Below are positions 46,210 to 59,486 of a stretch of 64,000 bases of DNA, piece by piece. Where the stretch lies: positions 124,001 to 188,000 of the forward strand of contig JARVKI010000005.1 in NCBI GenBank assembly GCA_036674765.1, given 5' to 3'. The notes below the pieces were generated by a model, which was not told the DNA's origin, did no database searches, and worked only from the letters and a program-made list of their open reading frames with translations. The position numbers and the translations under genes were made by a program. Origin of the DNA: Seiridium cupressi. Lineage: Eukaryota; Ascomycota; Sordariomycetes; Amphisphaeriales; Sporocadaceae. The stretch's first letter is position 1. Every line of letters begins with the position of its first letter.

Positions 46210-47019
46210 ATGCCAGTAGCCAATCTCCTTGCCGGCAAGACTGCCATCATAACCGGCGGCAGCACGGGTATCGGGCGGGCCATCGCACTGGAGTACGTGC
46301 GGCAGGGCGCCAATGTAGTGATCAACCACCTGGACCTGGCCAAGGACAAAGAACACCTCGAGTCCCTGGTGGCCGAGGCAGCGAGCATTAAATCGAGCAA
46401 CCCCTCCGCAGGCACATTCGACCACCTCGCGGGCGACGTGACGGATCCCAGGACGGGGACCAAGCTGGTCGAGCACGCGGTGGCCAAGTTCGGCGGGCGA
46501 CTCGACATCTGCGTGTCGAACGCCGGGGTGTGCCAGTTCGCCGAGTTCCTGACCATGGAGCCGGACCTGTTCTCGAGCACTGTGCGGGTGAACCTGGACG
46601 GGGCCTTCTACGTGGTGCAGGCGGCGGCGCGGCAGATGGCGTCGCAGCAGCCGGCGGGCGGGTCGATCATCGGCATCTCGTCCATCTCGGCGCTCGTCGG
46701 TGGCGGGCTGCAGACGCACTACACGCCGACCAAGGCCGGGGTGCTGAGCCTGATGCAGAGCACGGCGGTGGCGCTGGGCAAGTACGGGATCCGCTGCAAC
46801 GCGCTGCTGCCGGGGACGATCAAGACGCAGCTAAACGACAAGGACCTGGAGGACGACACGAAGCGGGAGTACATGGAGGGCCGGATTCCGCTCGGTCGGA
46901 CGGGCGTAACGAGCGATATGGCTGGGCCGGCGGTGTTTCTCGCCTGTGAGGAGTTGAGCGGGTATGTGACGGGGGCGCAGCTTTTGGTTGATGGTGGACT
47001 GTTTGTCAATCTTCAGTAG
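46210..47019 (+). CDS. L-rhamnose-1-dehydrogenase (short-chain dehydrogenase/reductase)
   Basis: Oxidises L-rhamnose to L-rhamnono-1,4-lactone with NAD(P)+, the first step of the oxidative rhamnose pathway (LRA1/RHA1 type). A single exon, 269 aa, normal SDR length. The Rossmann motif is TGGSTGIG at the N-terminus, then SNAGVCQFAEFL, then the catalytic serine in IGISSISALVGG and YxxxK in THYTPTKAG. The last third, NALLPGTIKTQLNDKDL, YMEGRIPLGR and GAQLLVDGGLFVNLQ, closely matches what I know of the yeast enzyme. GC content is high in the 5' two-thirds, which creates large shadow frames. Co-location with the LRA3-like gene supports the assignment. Specificity within the SDR family is inferred. 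Confidence 0.88.
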   Translation: MPVANLLAGKTAIITGGSTGIGRAIALEYVRQGANVVINHLDLAKDKEHLESLVAEAASIKSSNPSAGTFDHLAGDVTDPRTGTKLVEHAVAKFGGRLDICVSNAGVCQFAEFLTMEPDLFSSTVRVNLDGAFYVVQAAARQMASQQPAGGSIIGISSISALVGGGLQTHYTPTKAGVLSLMQSTAVALGKYGIRCNALLPGTIKTQLNDKDLEDDTKREYMEGRIPLGRTGVTSDMAGPAVFLACEELSGYVTGAQLLVDGGLFVNLQ

Positions 47020-47606
47020 AGGGTGGCACATGAGTCGGATGCAAAAATGTAGCTTTTCATATTGGACCTGCCGGAACCTATATCTGAACATGGTACGAGG
47101 CCGCATAGTCAGTCAACCATGTGTCAGGAGATAGTAGGTGCTATACTAGTCCTTCGAAATGCGTTGAGTATACCGCTGGTGACAGCGAATAGTAGCAAGC
47201 CAATGAACATATCGTGTTAATTTGAAATCACTCAAAATGTCAACAGTGAATATATACTTGAGGCTGCAAGCCAATCAATGCATTTGTTATTCGTAATGAT
47301 CAGTAATTAGGTTATAAAAAATATGTGGTATTGTTCCGAACTACTAGTCTGAGACACAAGCAAGTTTCTTTTCCAATACATAAATGATAACGCCGCCCAA
47401 TGATGTAAACCGATTCGCTCTCTAACTAGACAAAGAGCGAATATGATGCTATGCCCGTTCGGCATTCCAAGAGTGTAGCAAGGAAACATGAATGCCCCAT
47501 CTCTCCCATATCTGTATGGTCTACGGGGTCTTAGAAATGAAATTGAAAGTTGATTAAAAGGAAATGGTATCGGAAAACGTCATGAAATCGTGTCTTGGTA
47601 TCGTAC
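47020..47606. other. Intergenic between convergent genes
   Basis: The 3' flanks of the LRA1-like gene and the HAD gene. No feature is seen. Confidence 0.6.
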
Positions 47607-49059
47607 TTAGTTGGCAACTAGTTCGAGGGCACGCTCTTCGGACGGACTGAGAACGGCACAGTCGCTGTTGCTCAACAGCCAGTTCGGTAAGTCTGAAAGC
47701 CTGGGCTTCGAGTTCCTGTCAAATGCCGCCATTGGCAGGGTGTTTTTGGAATTCTTCTTCTCCATCTCTCGCTTCAGACCGAAGTTGACAGCGTCGAGAA
47801 CGGAGTTGACACAGTTGCGTGGCTTGTAGGCGGGCTCAGTGCCCTCCTGGTAAATGCCAGTCTTGACGAGGATGCTGTACCAGTCGTTCTTGGCCTGGAC
47901 GTTGTAATTGTTGGTGCCCCGGATATCACTCTCGGGGGTATCACCGACAAAGTAGACCGTCTCGGGAGGGGAGTCAAGATTGTGCTCGTTCTTACGCCAC
48001 CTCTGGAGGAGACGAGTAGCAAACTCGAAAGTACCAATTTGAGGCTTGCCAAAAGCGTGTGTTGTCAAAGTCTTGCCCTTGGTAACCTCCTTAAAGGTGT
48101 ACTCGACAATGCCTCGGAGGGCACCCATGCCGAGACGAGGGTCGTCATGGGCGGCAGACCAGAGAACGTCGCTGTGGGAGAAGTAGATTGGAGGGCCCTC
48201 TTCGAAAGTCTCGGATGTAGTTCCGAGACGGCCGCCCTTGGACATGGCAACATCCAGGATGATTTGAAGATCGCCCGCCCAATCACGGGAATCAGCAAAT
48301 ACAAAAACAGCGTCGATGGTAACGTCGCTGAAATCGCGCTCCCTGGAGTTGGCAAGCTCTTCGGCGGTAAGCTTTCGGAAGGGTGTGGTGGCGCTGTTAT
48401 GCTTGATGATATCGCCGGGGGTGACGACGTCCTGGAAGCCGTAAGACTCGGCGACCTGGCGACACTTTTCTCCCTCGCCGCCGACGACGAGGACAGTGCC
48501 ATACTTGGTCGCCATCTCCGACATTGGTGTATGACCACAGATGAACTGCGCCGGTGAGATATCAATCTCCATTTGCTTCGACAGGTCGCGGCATCGCTCA
48601 GCCTCGGACTTGCCTCCACCGTTGGTCAAGAAGATATAGGGACTGGCAGATCGTCAGTTATAAAGTCCCTCACTAGACTTGGCTGTTTTTGACTCACATT
48701 TTAATTCCGTAGTCATTCTTACCGTTGAGGACCTTCATAGCCTCAACGGCTTCGGGGATGGCGCGACCGCCTCGGATGAGAACACCATCGATATCGAAGG
48801 CGAAAGCAAAGCTGTCGGCGACAATATCGCCTAGCGGAGGTGATGACGGCTCGGTAGGTGGTGTTGACGGGGTTGCGCTCTGCGTTGGGCTCAATGCCGG
48901 CACCGAGCCTGATGAAGAAGAGGCTGCAGGCGTCTCGACCGGGGACTCTCCCGTGGTCAACTTGTGAATGAGATCCGATCGAGCGCTTTCCAGCGCGTCG
49001 ACGAAACTGCCTCTGTGGAAGGATGGCCTTCCAGAGGTTCGTGGGGCTTCAAGAGACAT
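47607..49059 (-). CDS. HAD-superfamily hydrolase, CECR5/YKR070W-like
   Basis: Haloacid-dehalogenase-fold phosphatase of subfamily IIA, conserved in eukaryotes; fungal relatives are thought to be mitochondrial and their substrate is not settled. Two exons, 49059-48698 and 48642-47607, give 465 aa; the 54-nt intron falls before the second HAD motif. Motif I is AFAFDIDGVLIRGG (Asp89 and Asp91), motif II FLTNGGGKS, and motif III/IV lies around GKPQIGTFEF and FVGDTPESDIRGTNN. The first 80 residues are Ser/Pro-rich with Arg at the start, compatible with a targeting peptide. The C-terminus has PRNCVNSVLDAVNFGL, typical of the family. No functional link to the rhamnose genes is evident. Confidence 0.88.
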
Positions 49060-50340
49060 GGTGGTAGTTTGGTAATGAACGAACTCTACACGCAGAGAAA
49101 TACAAAGAGGTTTAAAAAGTGATAAGTCAGATGCTGACTCGGTCGAGGATGGGAAATCTGTGTCTTGGGAGATTTTGTACTGGAGAATAGATCAGGACTC
49201 CACGGGGACGGTCTGGGGATTCCCATATTTATGTTTCTCGCAAGCAGGTGAGTGGGAAACTGTGGATAGCAAATGTGGGCACTGGATGGCAAGAGTTGTA
49301 GACAATCCTGCTCGGAAGACTGTGTGAGAAGCATAGTGTACATGCTCAGACAAGTGATGGTTTGCGGCCGGCGTGGATCCGTGGTGGTCCACTGGTGGAG
49401 CATGAATCAGGCTGCTAGCATGGGCCTTTGCAAAGTCGAGGTGTGTACCAGTCATCGAGTGGCCGGACTGGAAGAGGAATACGCATGGCGACGTACATCC
49501 AGGGTCCATGTGGGTCTCGACTGTTGCATCTTTAAGCATGAGGCAGGCCGGCGCGCAGCAGTCGACCAACGAGGTTAGGTCGTATCCTATCTGCCGCCGA
49601 TGATCGAGACAGTCATGGCACCCCCGGCTCTAGTCTGTCGCTATCTTCGCCTGTCACTCGCTCAAGGGGCCTCCGAAGGCCCGACAAGTATTCGTGCAAG
49701 GGAATGAGTCGGCAAGCCGTGGGATGACAACCTATCCCAGATGGGAACTGATCAGAGGAGGGTGCAGAGGGGCATGCTTGGCGGCTGGGTGTTTGCTTAG
49801 CATAGCACGCTCAGGCCCGATTTTCCTATACTATTTTCCGACTGCTCAACAGCGCCCGCATGTAATGTCGTTGTAATGGGGAGCGAGATAAGGCCCGAGA
49901 GGCATGGTGGGTCGCAAATGGCGAGCAAACAGCGCACCCTGACAGCGAAGTGATGAATGATGAAAGACTCTTCCTAACTACATTGTAGATAGTGGCCATG
50001 CTGCTAGCTGTCACCAGCCCACATGGACGCGAGGAACGACTAGAACAGTCTACGAACGGCAGACGGTCAGCACAACCACCCAGCTGGGCTCTCTCGTCTG
50101 CGGCCATGACGCCACATCTTAAAAATTCTGAGTCGCTCGAAAAAAGTTTATCTCGCATCGTCCAGGGGCTGTCACCAATAAGGCGTCTGCTGGAGATAGG
50201 CCAGGCGAAAGCGATGTCTGCCCCTCCGCTGCTGCAGTGTCGGAAGCACCATGGAGCGGCGCAGACGAGCATGACGTCAAGCGTCCCTGAAAAGCGGAAA
50301 CTGGTGGGGCTCGAGATGCATCTTCCTGGCCAGCTGCATC

Positions 50341-50364
50341 TGGCGCTTTTTCTGGCGCTTTTTC
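50341..50364. repeat. 12-bp tandem repeat, two copies
   Basis: TGGCGCTTTTTC occurs twice in a row, followed by a degenerate third copy. Confidence 0.7.
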
Positions 50365-50436
50365 TGGCTTCTGGCTTCCACATGCGGGGCATTTGACAAT
50401 CCACAGGGCTCTCGTTGCTGCAAACCACAGCGCAGA

Positions 50437-50463
50437 CAGCCCCTCCAGCCCCTCCAGCCCCTC
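50437..50463. repeat. 9-bp tandem repeat, three copies
   Basis: CAGCCCCTC occurs three times in direct succession, followed by a diverged copy. A minisatellite-like C-rich tract with no apparent function. Confidence 0.7.
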
Positions 50464-53400
50464 CAAACCCCTCCGCTCCTCGTCTGCGCCTGGGGCAGTC
50501 TGCCCCTCACATCGTGCCCCTCAATAACCGCGCCCGCGCTTGACGCACGCATCTAGATCAAACACCAGGGACGGATGGTAGAGCAGGCCGCCCTGCATCA
50601 ACACAATCACAACTTATCGATTGAGGTACGCTACTGCTACAGGGTCGCTTCGAGACAATATCGACAGGATAGCTCCCGCCTGCCCGAAATGCCGACTGCC
50701 AAAACCCGTTGCATTCCGAGCCTCCAGGGACCCTCCATCCGTAGCCGCCTAGCCGGATATACTAGAGAATCACAACAACAGGCATGCCCTATGCGCACCG
50801 GCATCTGGCCATACGTTGCACGTTGGTTGTGGTACGGAAAGGTACGAGGCTGTGTATTGTCTCACCGCAACTGCCAGCCCTGTAGATCTTTCGGTAATCT
50901 CTTGTTAATCTGTGTTGGATCAACACACACCAACTTCGCCTTGACTCGGGATCCCGCATCACGCTGGCAGAGCAAGGCAGTTGCTTGCGGCCAGATGGGC
51001 TGCAGCGACCAGCCAGATGAACTGCGCTCGGCACTTGTATGGAACGAAAAGGCAGTGTTGGACTGAAACCCATCTGCTGTATCCGACCTTGAATGGTCAT
51101 TCTCATCGCCTCTGGTGTGCAATAGTTGTCGGCGAAGACGGCACACACCATATTCGAGTCATATAAACCAATATAGGATCATATTGGTCTCGCATACGAC
51201 CCAGGAAAAAAGGCTCTGATGACGCTGACTTGCCTTATCACCACCAATCCTCTTGAACTGCGCGCGCGTCAGCAGCAGTCAGCCAAAATAACCAAAAAAG
51301 ACGCTTCCCTATCCAGCCAATGAAACACGTCAGTGCGGCTCGTGCACATCTGAAGCATGTGAAAACGAGGAGTACAAGGCTTTGCTGCTTGATGACGGCT
51401 GTGATCCGGCTGCAGGTGGCTTCTTGCGAGCCGGAACCATGAGGCACGCAGCGTCTCCAAGGCCTCCCTCCCCTGATACGCCAGGTTTACACCAGGGGGT
51501 TCTGATGCAGCAACCCGACAGTAAGACCAAAAATGGTTGCCTGTCACGGCTAGTGCAGCGAAAATTCTACCAGTTCTTAGCTTCTTAGCCAGTCATGCCA
51601 CATGTTGACTTCTCGAAATTTTACCCGCAGAGCCGCCACTTTCCTTAATCGGGGCGCGATCGCCATCGCAGCCGCAACGCCCGTGCAACGTCGCTCTTCT
51701 ACTTCTGAGTATTGTTCTTACCCCCAGCAGACCTGCTATTGACAATCTGCACTTTTGGACAACCGGCAACTTTGGTTCTGCAGCACGGTGTTATTCCACT
51801 GGCAGGGTAGTTCGACACCTTGGCCGTCGTGGGTTAGGGCTGGTACGTCCCGATGCATGCCAGGGATAGTGACAAAACGAGGAATTCGATACCACTCCCT
51901 TCTTCAGCCCACCCTCGGGCCTTTTGTCCTCTAGCTCGAGAATCGAGGGAACACTGCTCCACCAAAATGACCAGCAACCATCACTGATGTTGCTTCGAAT
52001 CTCGATGTCCATGATGTCTGTTTGATGGAGAATTGCTAGAATGCCATATGGCTTATCCGCGACCGTTGGCGATGAGGTAGGAGTCCACCTTTACTGCTGG
52101 ATGCGTCTACAATCCTCTCCGAGCGACAGAGCAGCCACTTCTCCCGTTTTCGCATGCACGTGGAGGGTACTGCATCCTTTGCCGCGAGTAAGCTCAAACC
52201 GGTTTTGCTAAAACAGTATACATATCGGATAGGAGAGAGGGAACAGAGGGCTATCAGCATCTGTGCCCCGGAATGGGTAGGGATCAGTGTCTGGAAGAGG
52301 TCAATTTCCGGACTGCAGTCTCCGGATGCTTGCATTATACACACTCATGCATACAACTCAAAACATACGCCATTACGGCACTGTGCATCCTTTGTTTCGT
52401 CTCAAGGGCTCTTTTGAATTTTGACCCAAGGGTGAGGCAGAATACCAATCATGCTCCCGGGTGGTGTTTTTGCAAACCCACAAACCAAGCACAGTCAGCT
52501 CGAATCACACCCCTTGCTTGTCGCAACCATCGTGGGGCTAAGCGCCCGCATCCTCTCGCAGATGCAGTTGTAGATCCCATGTCGTCAAGTCAGCAGCGTT
52601 ACGGCTGCAGCCGTTCGCTCGCAGCTCCACCGAAGCCCAAATGGCATCATCTCGCAGCTCACTCGAGCCCGCCGCAATGGCGTCAACGGTCGTTCGTTCG
52701 CAATTCCAGGCCCTCCACTTCTCGTGGCCCATTCTCTAAGCGCGATTGTGGGTTCCTTATCTCGTGCTAGAGCGACGTACATACAGTCAGCAGTACAGCC
52801 TAGAACACCGGGGCGGACCCGTACGCCTCCTGACCTGCGGGTCTGCGATACATCCACCGCCCGGTATCAAGTGGATCTGCCAGTCACTCAAATGCAGCCC
52901 GCAAAACCGCCAGCCGGCAGCCGGTGAGTGACGATGTCCATGTCATGTCTCGGTCGCGGCCCGTCCGGCGGGTCAGCCAGAGATCATGATCCGCTGCTCT
53001 CGCCGACGTAGACCGGCTCATCGAGATGAGATTTGTGGAGAAGGCAGCATTCATGACAATCTCACATAGGGTTCGCCATCACGCGGATGGAGTATGCCAC
53101 TTCCCGTGACTTACCATATTCTCGGGCTCAAAATGGCCCACAACATTCATGGTCATTTGCGTCGCACTGATGTTATCCGTCCGAGCCAATCTATGTTGTG
53201 CCCACATGATGTCAACCCTTTCCGACTTGTACCTTTGACGTTCGCACAGTGCACCACTAATATGACATTCTCTACAGAATTGATATTGTTGTTCGACTAC
53301 AATGGCATGATTGTCCGTCAATCTTCGACACGGCATAGCCCAGAGTATGGAGACTTACAGGCGTCTCGTCTCTCATGGCTTATCAACCACGTAATCATAT

Positions 53401-54803
53401 CAATTCGCAAATGCAGCGCGTAAATATGATTCATCTACAGGGCGACATCATCAACTTGCCAATGCCCCCGACTCGGGGCGTGCCTTGGGCAACAAATGCC
53501 AATGTGGATTCGAAGTAGGTATTGCAGAGGCCTAGGCCTTATCGGCCCTGCTAACAATACGCACAGGCCTCGGGCTATATTCTAGACATCTGTGCGGAAT
53601 CTCGCCAGATTTTTGGGACAGAACTAATCCTGCGAGTTCTAATGTCTTATGAGATTTGTGTACAGGACCTTGCCGATGAAAACTGATGTCCTTTCGGTTC
53701 GCTAGAGCGCTCGAGAGTCGCTCGATTGAGGGCCATGTCCCGTAAGAGCCAAACTTCCACAAATAGTTCAAGTTGAGCATAAATCCTGAGTAGCTCCATC
53801 GAATGCCATGATAGAAAAAAGGGGACCGTCTATTTAAAAAGCCATGCAAGACTCTTTAAATGATACTATTCATTGATCTTGCTAGTGATTTCAACTTTAG
53901 AGATGGGCTACATGACGACAGAGTGCTAGTGCTAGATAAATTTCCAACAAGTCGCACAATCCCTCAATAACAAATAGAGTTCCCGGGGGAAGTTACCCTC
54001 TGTCAAGGTTAAATGAGACGTGACCTAAGAATCTGGTGAATCTGGATTGACTTACACTTCTCCAAACCATGAATTTGGAAACCGGAATTTAGGCAGCTCG
54101 AATGATGTGACTTTTTGTTATCCATGTATCACCCTATCAGAGCAGGGAGTAGTTCGTTTCTAAGCCTTTAGTAGCGATAGGGTTTGTGGCTGGCGGATCA
54201 AGGCCATGGTCATTCAGGCTTTTTATGCCTCTAATATTACTATCTAACTAGCTAAGGGTAAGAGTCCAACTTGCAGGCTTGAAAATCTCATCCTGGAGCA
54301 GTTTCCTCTCATTTGAACCGACTGGATCGGATCAAGATCATTCACTGCACGGGTGAGGAAACCCAGAACTGTTTGACTTCCTTATGTTGTCGTCAGAAGC
54401 CTTATTATACAAGCGCTGAACTCCACTGTCATTGGTCAGAAGTGGGCCACAATAGTATCAGCACATGTCACACAACATGATACCAAGTCGAGCAAGCACA
54501 AATCACATGGACAGAAAGAGGGCGTAACGACAAGCACGTGAGTTGATGCACATTGATCCGTCGCCAGCCATGTATAAGAACTATAAACCAAACCCTCCGG
54601 ACTCCTGGTGCGAAATGAGTAGTGTTGAGTACGCAAAGTAGGACCACTCAAAGTAGCGGTTTTCATGATCCATTCCAGCCCACTCGGCCTGACTATTTAT
54701 TTCCTCCAGTCTTTGCAGGACATTGTCGCCAGTTTACCGCATACTCTGAGCGGTATCGTAGGAACCAATTACCCGGTCTTCAGTTTTACAAGATGCGACA
54801 GAA

Positions 54804-56584
54804 TTATGCCTTCTCGTCCTCAATCCATGGCAATGGGTATGTTCCGACCCAATCAGCAACTTCGGAGCGCAGCTGGACGATCTCAGAGTCATCCTCACCG
54901 CTGCCCAAATAATCAAAGAAGAACTTGAGCTTGTACTTCTCACCCTTATCCTCGGCTGCCTTGCGAGCTGTCTTGTCAACTCTTACGGCGATGGTCACAG
55001 CACGGTCGACAATATCTGCCACACGAACAAAATCATCCTGGCTGAAACCACGGGTGGTCATGGCAGGAGTGCCCATGCGGAGGCCGCCGGGGACCATGGC
55101 GGATTTGTCACCCGGAACCGTGTTCTTGTTGCTGGCCACGCCAACAAGTTCCAGCACGCGTTCGACTCTGGCGCCGTCCACCTGCTGCGGCTTCAGATCA
55201 ACCAGAACCAGATGGTTATCCGTACCACCACTGACAACCTTGTATCCGAGACCACCGCTGTTCTTGGGCTCACCAAGTCTCTTTGCGAATGCTTGAGCGT
55301 TGGCCAGAACTTGCTCCTGGTACACGCGGAACTCGGGTGACTGCGCTTGCTTGAGAGCAACCGATAGGGCTGTAATGGTATGGTTGTGAGGACCACCCTG
55401 GTGACCAGGAAACACGGAGGCGTTGATTGGCCCCTCCAGGTCGTACTTGACCTCCTCCTTCTTCTTATTGATGGATCGTACACCCTTTCGGTAGAAAATC
55501 ATGGCGCCTCGCGGGCCGCGCAAGCTCTTATGAGTGGTGGTAGTCACAATGTCTGCGTAGGTGAAAGGGCTGGGGAGGACCTTGGCAGCCACCATACCAG
55601 ATATATGTGCCATGTCCGCCACCAGGTAGGCCCCAACCTTTGTTGCTGTATCCTTCATGGCCTTGTAGTCTATGAAGCGACCATAGGCACTAGCCCCTGC
55701 TACGATAATTTTTGGTCTGTATATAGTTGCCAGTTCGTCCAACTTCTCATAATCAATGAGGCCAGTCTCCTCGTTCAACCGATATGGTACGGTCTCAAAG
55801 TACTTTGAAATGGCCGAAATCTTCTTGGTCGGTGTTTGGTATCCGTGCGACAAGTGGCCGCCGTGAGGCAAGTCCAGACCCATCAGCCTGTCGTGTGTGT
55901 TCATCAATGCGGAGTAGACGTAGAGGTTTGCCGGTGCACCGGAAAGAGCTATCATCCGTATCAATTTTGCTGGCCATGATGCGGTATTTGGAGGACCATT
56001 GCTTACACTGGACATTGACTCCCCACTCCTTATCGCTGAGACCGAAAGTCTCGAGAGCTCGCTGTTGACATAATCGCTCAGATTGGTCGATAAACTCGTT
56101 GCCAGCATAGTATCTTGCGCCCGGGTACCCTTCGGAGTACTTGTCTGGTCACCAATGTCAGCATACAATTGATCTTCCTGGCTTGCCTGGAGAATGTCCC
56201 ACTCTGCATAACACTGCCTAATGCGTCGAGGACGGCTTGGGAGGTAAAGTTTTCGGAGGGAATGAGATTGATGGAATGCTTCTGTCGTTTCTTCTCCTTC
56301 TCGATAATATCGAACACGGCGGGGTCGGCTTCGCGCAAGTGAGCGGACAGCAACTTTTGACCATCATCAGCATCAGCACCACGAGCTTGGACTCCAGTAT
56401 CAGCAGAAGCAGAAGTAGATTCATGTCGTACACTTTGCTGCCCGTCGAGAGAGGCGGCCGACGATGACTGCGCCCTGCGAGCGCTATAGCTGCTCTGAGC
56501 TGCTCGGACCGTCGTCGCCGTCGCCGCCCATCTGGGCAGGGTGCGGAGAGCACGCGAGGTGCCTCGGAAAGCGGCAAGAGACAT
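54804..56584 (-). CDS. Serine hydroxymethyltransferase, mitochondrial type
   Basis: PLP enzyme interconverting serine and glycine with tetrahydrofolate. Exons 56584-56203, 56144-56007 and 55948-54804 (introns of 58 nt each) give 554 aa. The first 80-100 residues are rich in Arg, Ser and Ala without acids at the start ([16 protein letters not shown]), a typical mitochondrial presequence; the cytosolic form would be about 80 residues shorter. The catalytic core has [20 protein letters not shown], then NKYSEGYPG and [11 protein letters not shown]. The PLP lysine is Lys314 in [13 protein letters not shown], followed by [15 protein letters not shown] and the C-terminal [13 protein letters not shown]. 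Length and motifs are complete. I began at the ATG of MSLAAF because the frame upstream contains only a weak alternative start. Confidence 0.95.
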
Positions 56585-59486
56585 GGCTATCTGCAGATGA
56601 GGGACTGGAGTCAGCTTCTGGCCGGGCACGATGGCAATGGAACCGACGGGCGGTTGTAGGTGGTGCGAAGTTGACTTACAGTCTTCTTATCTTATCCGCG
56701 CTTCCATGCTGGGGCTCGTCGCAAAAAATAAAAACAACGAAATCAATTGCTAATGGGAGAGCGAGGTCGCTTTCCTGAGTCGTGCTGGATGGAGTCGGAT
56801 CGTGGGCCACCGTCACCACTCAGTGGCCGGTGACAGGTGCTAGCTGTTGAGCTCCGCCACTAACAATTCATCGAACCACTGGAGCTCAAGCTCCGCCCGC
56901 CTATCGGTCGGCCGACGAACCCGATAGCCATTGGCTGCTGCGGGGTCGCAGAACATGAGAGCCCGTGAGAGCCCGGTCACGTGGCGATTAGATAGTGCTG
57001 CACGAGAATTTGAAGCTCCGTCGCCGCGCTTTTCGACCTCTTCTCTTTCCTTTCTTCTGTACAACTAAATTGGATATGACGAGCCCGCTACACTCAACAG
57101 CTTATTGGTTTTCCGCTTCGGCGGGAGCATGCTGATATGTCCTGGCGGCACCTCACCACCTTTTCAGGGACAATTTGAGACCATCCGATCCAATTCATGT
57201 TGTTTTGTTCTTTCTTGCCTTCCCTCTCCTGTTTCGTGCTTTGTGTGTGCTTATGGCTTCATGGCTTCGGAAAGCTCTAGACATGCGCCGAGGGCATGCC
57301 TTTGAGGTTCTTCCGATATTCTGGCTCGATGGTCTCGCCGTTGGCGCTTCGCGCTCGACCTGCGTGACCGGGTCCGTAGGTTGCTATCAAGCGATAATTT
57401 AATATGAAGCTACAATATATATTGATGAGGCCGTCAGCGTGGCGGAGGTTCTCGGCAAGAGGCATTTGCACTGACAATAGGGAGGTCAGCTTGCAAATAA
57501 AGGTCAAGACGTCGAAAACAGCGTTACTGATCGCTCGATCTCCATTCTGTTCGGTTGGCTGTTGATCTTGGCTGAGGCCACCGCTTGGTGGTCCTGAAAT
57601 GAGGGCTGCAGGTCAATCTCGGCCCCCGAGTCTAAGCAGATCCTCGCCTCGGTCTATCTATAGTAAGCGTGCCGGATGACAGACAATATGCTTGTAAAAC
57701 TTTTTACAAATTACTTTTGCCTTGCGTCTTCTGATTATAAATTCATGTTCCAGGCTTGTACTCGCTATTCCGTTCACTGCACCAATCACGCGCGTCTTAG
57801 TCGGCGAGCAGTAAATTGTGACGCTGCACCCGCTCGGCCGGATCGCGGGACAACGGTATCCCGGCGTCTCTCCGCTGCGGTCGCATTTTCCATCCGTAAG
57901 CTGTCGATGTTATTTTGTATGGGCGCAAATATGCTCGCTGAACTTAGCCATCACCGATACTAACAGTGGCTATCATTGCCGCCGTCGGCTTGGTGTGGCC
58001 AGGTGTTTCCGCAGCTACTAATTGCTAGACCAATGTCGGATTGTAGATGAGGGCGGAGGCTTGGAAATGGCGTGACACGATGAGCTCAACTTTCAGCAGA
58101 TACACGGGCAAATAGCTCGAACGGGCCACAATTGGCTTAAGCGACCATATATTCGGTCAAACGAGCCTGTCGATGTTCTTCAGCGATGAATGTGGGTGGG
58201 GTCGGCATATGCGTTGGTCCAATTATAGTCGTCACTATGCGGAGACAGTCGAGCATGCATATATTATCACAGGAAAAGCAAGTCTTCCTTGAGACCGGGC
58301 CAGCTTCAGTCTAGCTCGGCGGGCAACTCGCAAGAGATGCAATGGGATATGGAAACAGATGCTCGCCTGTCGCCTTGAGACGCCCAGTTCACGCTGAAGA
58401 CGGCAAGTGCGTACCATCACACATGTCTGAGCACTCCGCCTTTCAGCCAGAACCTGATTACTGCGTTTTCATATCATAAGCTGCCTCTAGCTCTTATCAA
58501 GCGCTCTGGCGATGTATGGCGCATGCGCCTGGCCTGTCATCCCGCCGCATGATGGAAAATTAGAACCTTGAGGGAAGCAGAGCCTTGCTGTTGCCCCCAA
58601 ATATAGCCCCCAGCTGTATCAATAGTACTTACTTTTTTGAGATTCTAGCCCCAAACGGCACGGTACCTAAACTTAGAGCTTTCCGTTCTTTCGCATATGA
58701 CGGCCCCTTGAGCAGTGGATAGTCCTAATGGGGGCGCAATGGAGGAAGATATATGCTCGAGACGCCGGCGCTTCCAACTTTCCTCTGACACTAGACTTTC
58801 TCCCTACCCTTTGCATCCCGTTTGCATATGGTCAAGCGATAATTCTTCTCAATCTGGTTGCCTTCTCTCCCTCATGGGCCGCCTCCCACAGACCAGTACT
58901 TTCAGCCTGACAGGGCGCTTTCCGACCTTGAACAGGGTATACACCTCCGCTGCCATGCTGATGGAGAATGAACAGACAAGCTCTGATTTTGGGGTTCGGG
59001 AAACTCGCGGCCTTTGCAGGCTGCAAGTCAGATGCCTTTGTCGTACCGGTACGAATTCCCTGATCTAGTGTTGGTCCAATGTGCCGCCAGTTCGGTGCAC
59101 CTATCACGGCGCAAGAGGAACGAGGCAACTGCCACGACTGCGAGAGGTTTACCCTGTCGCATCTCGATATACCCGATTTGGATGGCGTTTAAGGGCGGAG
59201 GGAATAGTTGCATAACTTTCGACTACACTAAACATGTCCTGCAGTCCGCAATCTCGGTGTGGACGTCGGCGCCCTTTGGCCCTGACACCCTGCAGGGCAC
59301 CCGAACGATCGAAGGCTAACAGCGCATTGCAACTGTCAAAAGGAGGCAATTTTGGGTAATGGGTACACAATGAAGAATATACGGGAAGATTTTGCATCCT
59401 ATATTCACTCAAATTAGTCTGGCTAAGTTGACCGACATTGACCTCAAATACCGCCCTGCACTTCCACCTTTTCGGAGATATTAGAT
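56585..59486. other. Intergenic, no gene seen
   Basis: 2.9 kb holding the SHMT promoter and the promoter of the C2H2 regulator. Frames at 57105-57402 and 58715-59068 are short and lack features, so I do not call them. Confidence 0.5.

Larger units (their letters stand above)
49060..54803. other. 5.7-kb gene desert
   Basis: No supported gene on either strand. Many open frames of 60-200 codons overlap between 49.2 and 53.4 kb, as expected in moderately GC-rich sequence, but none has a domain, a start with splice context or natural composition. Two short tandem repeats occur near 50.35 and 50.44 kb. The first few hundred bases are the promoter of the HAD gene. Confidence 0.5.

Noticed and set aside
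46530..46949. 139-codon frame rich in Gly, Arg and Ala
   Set aside because: A shadow of the LRA1-like gene in its GC-rich section.
49826..50552. Long overlapping open frames on the minus strand (up to 200 codons)
   Set aside because: They overlap open frames on the other strand, have erratic Cys/Arg/Ser composition, no domain and no splice context.
58715..59068. 117-codon plus-strand frame before the C2H2 gene
   Set aside because: No domain, overlaps other frames, and lies in the likely promoter.
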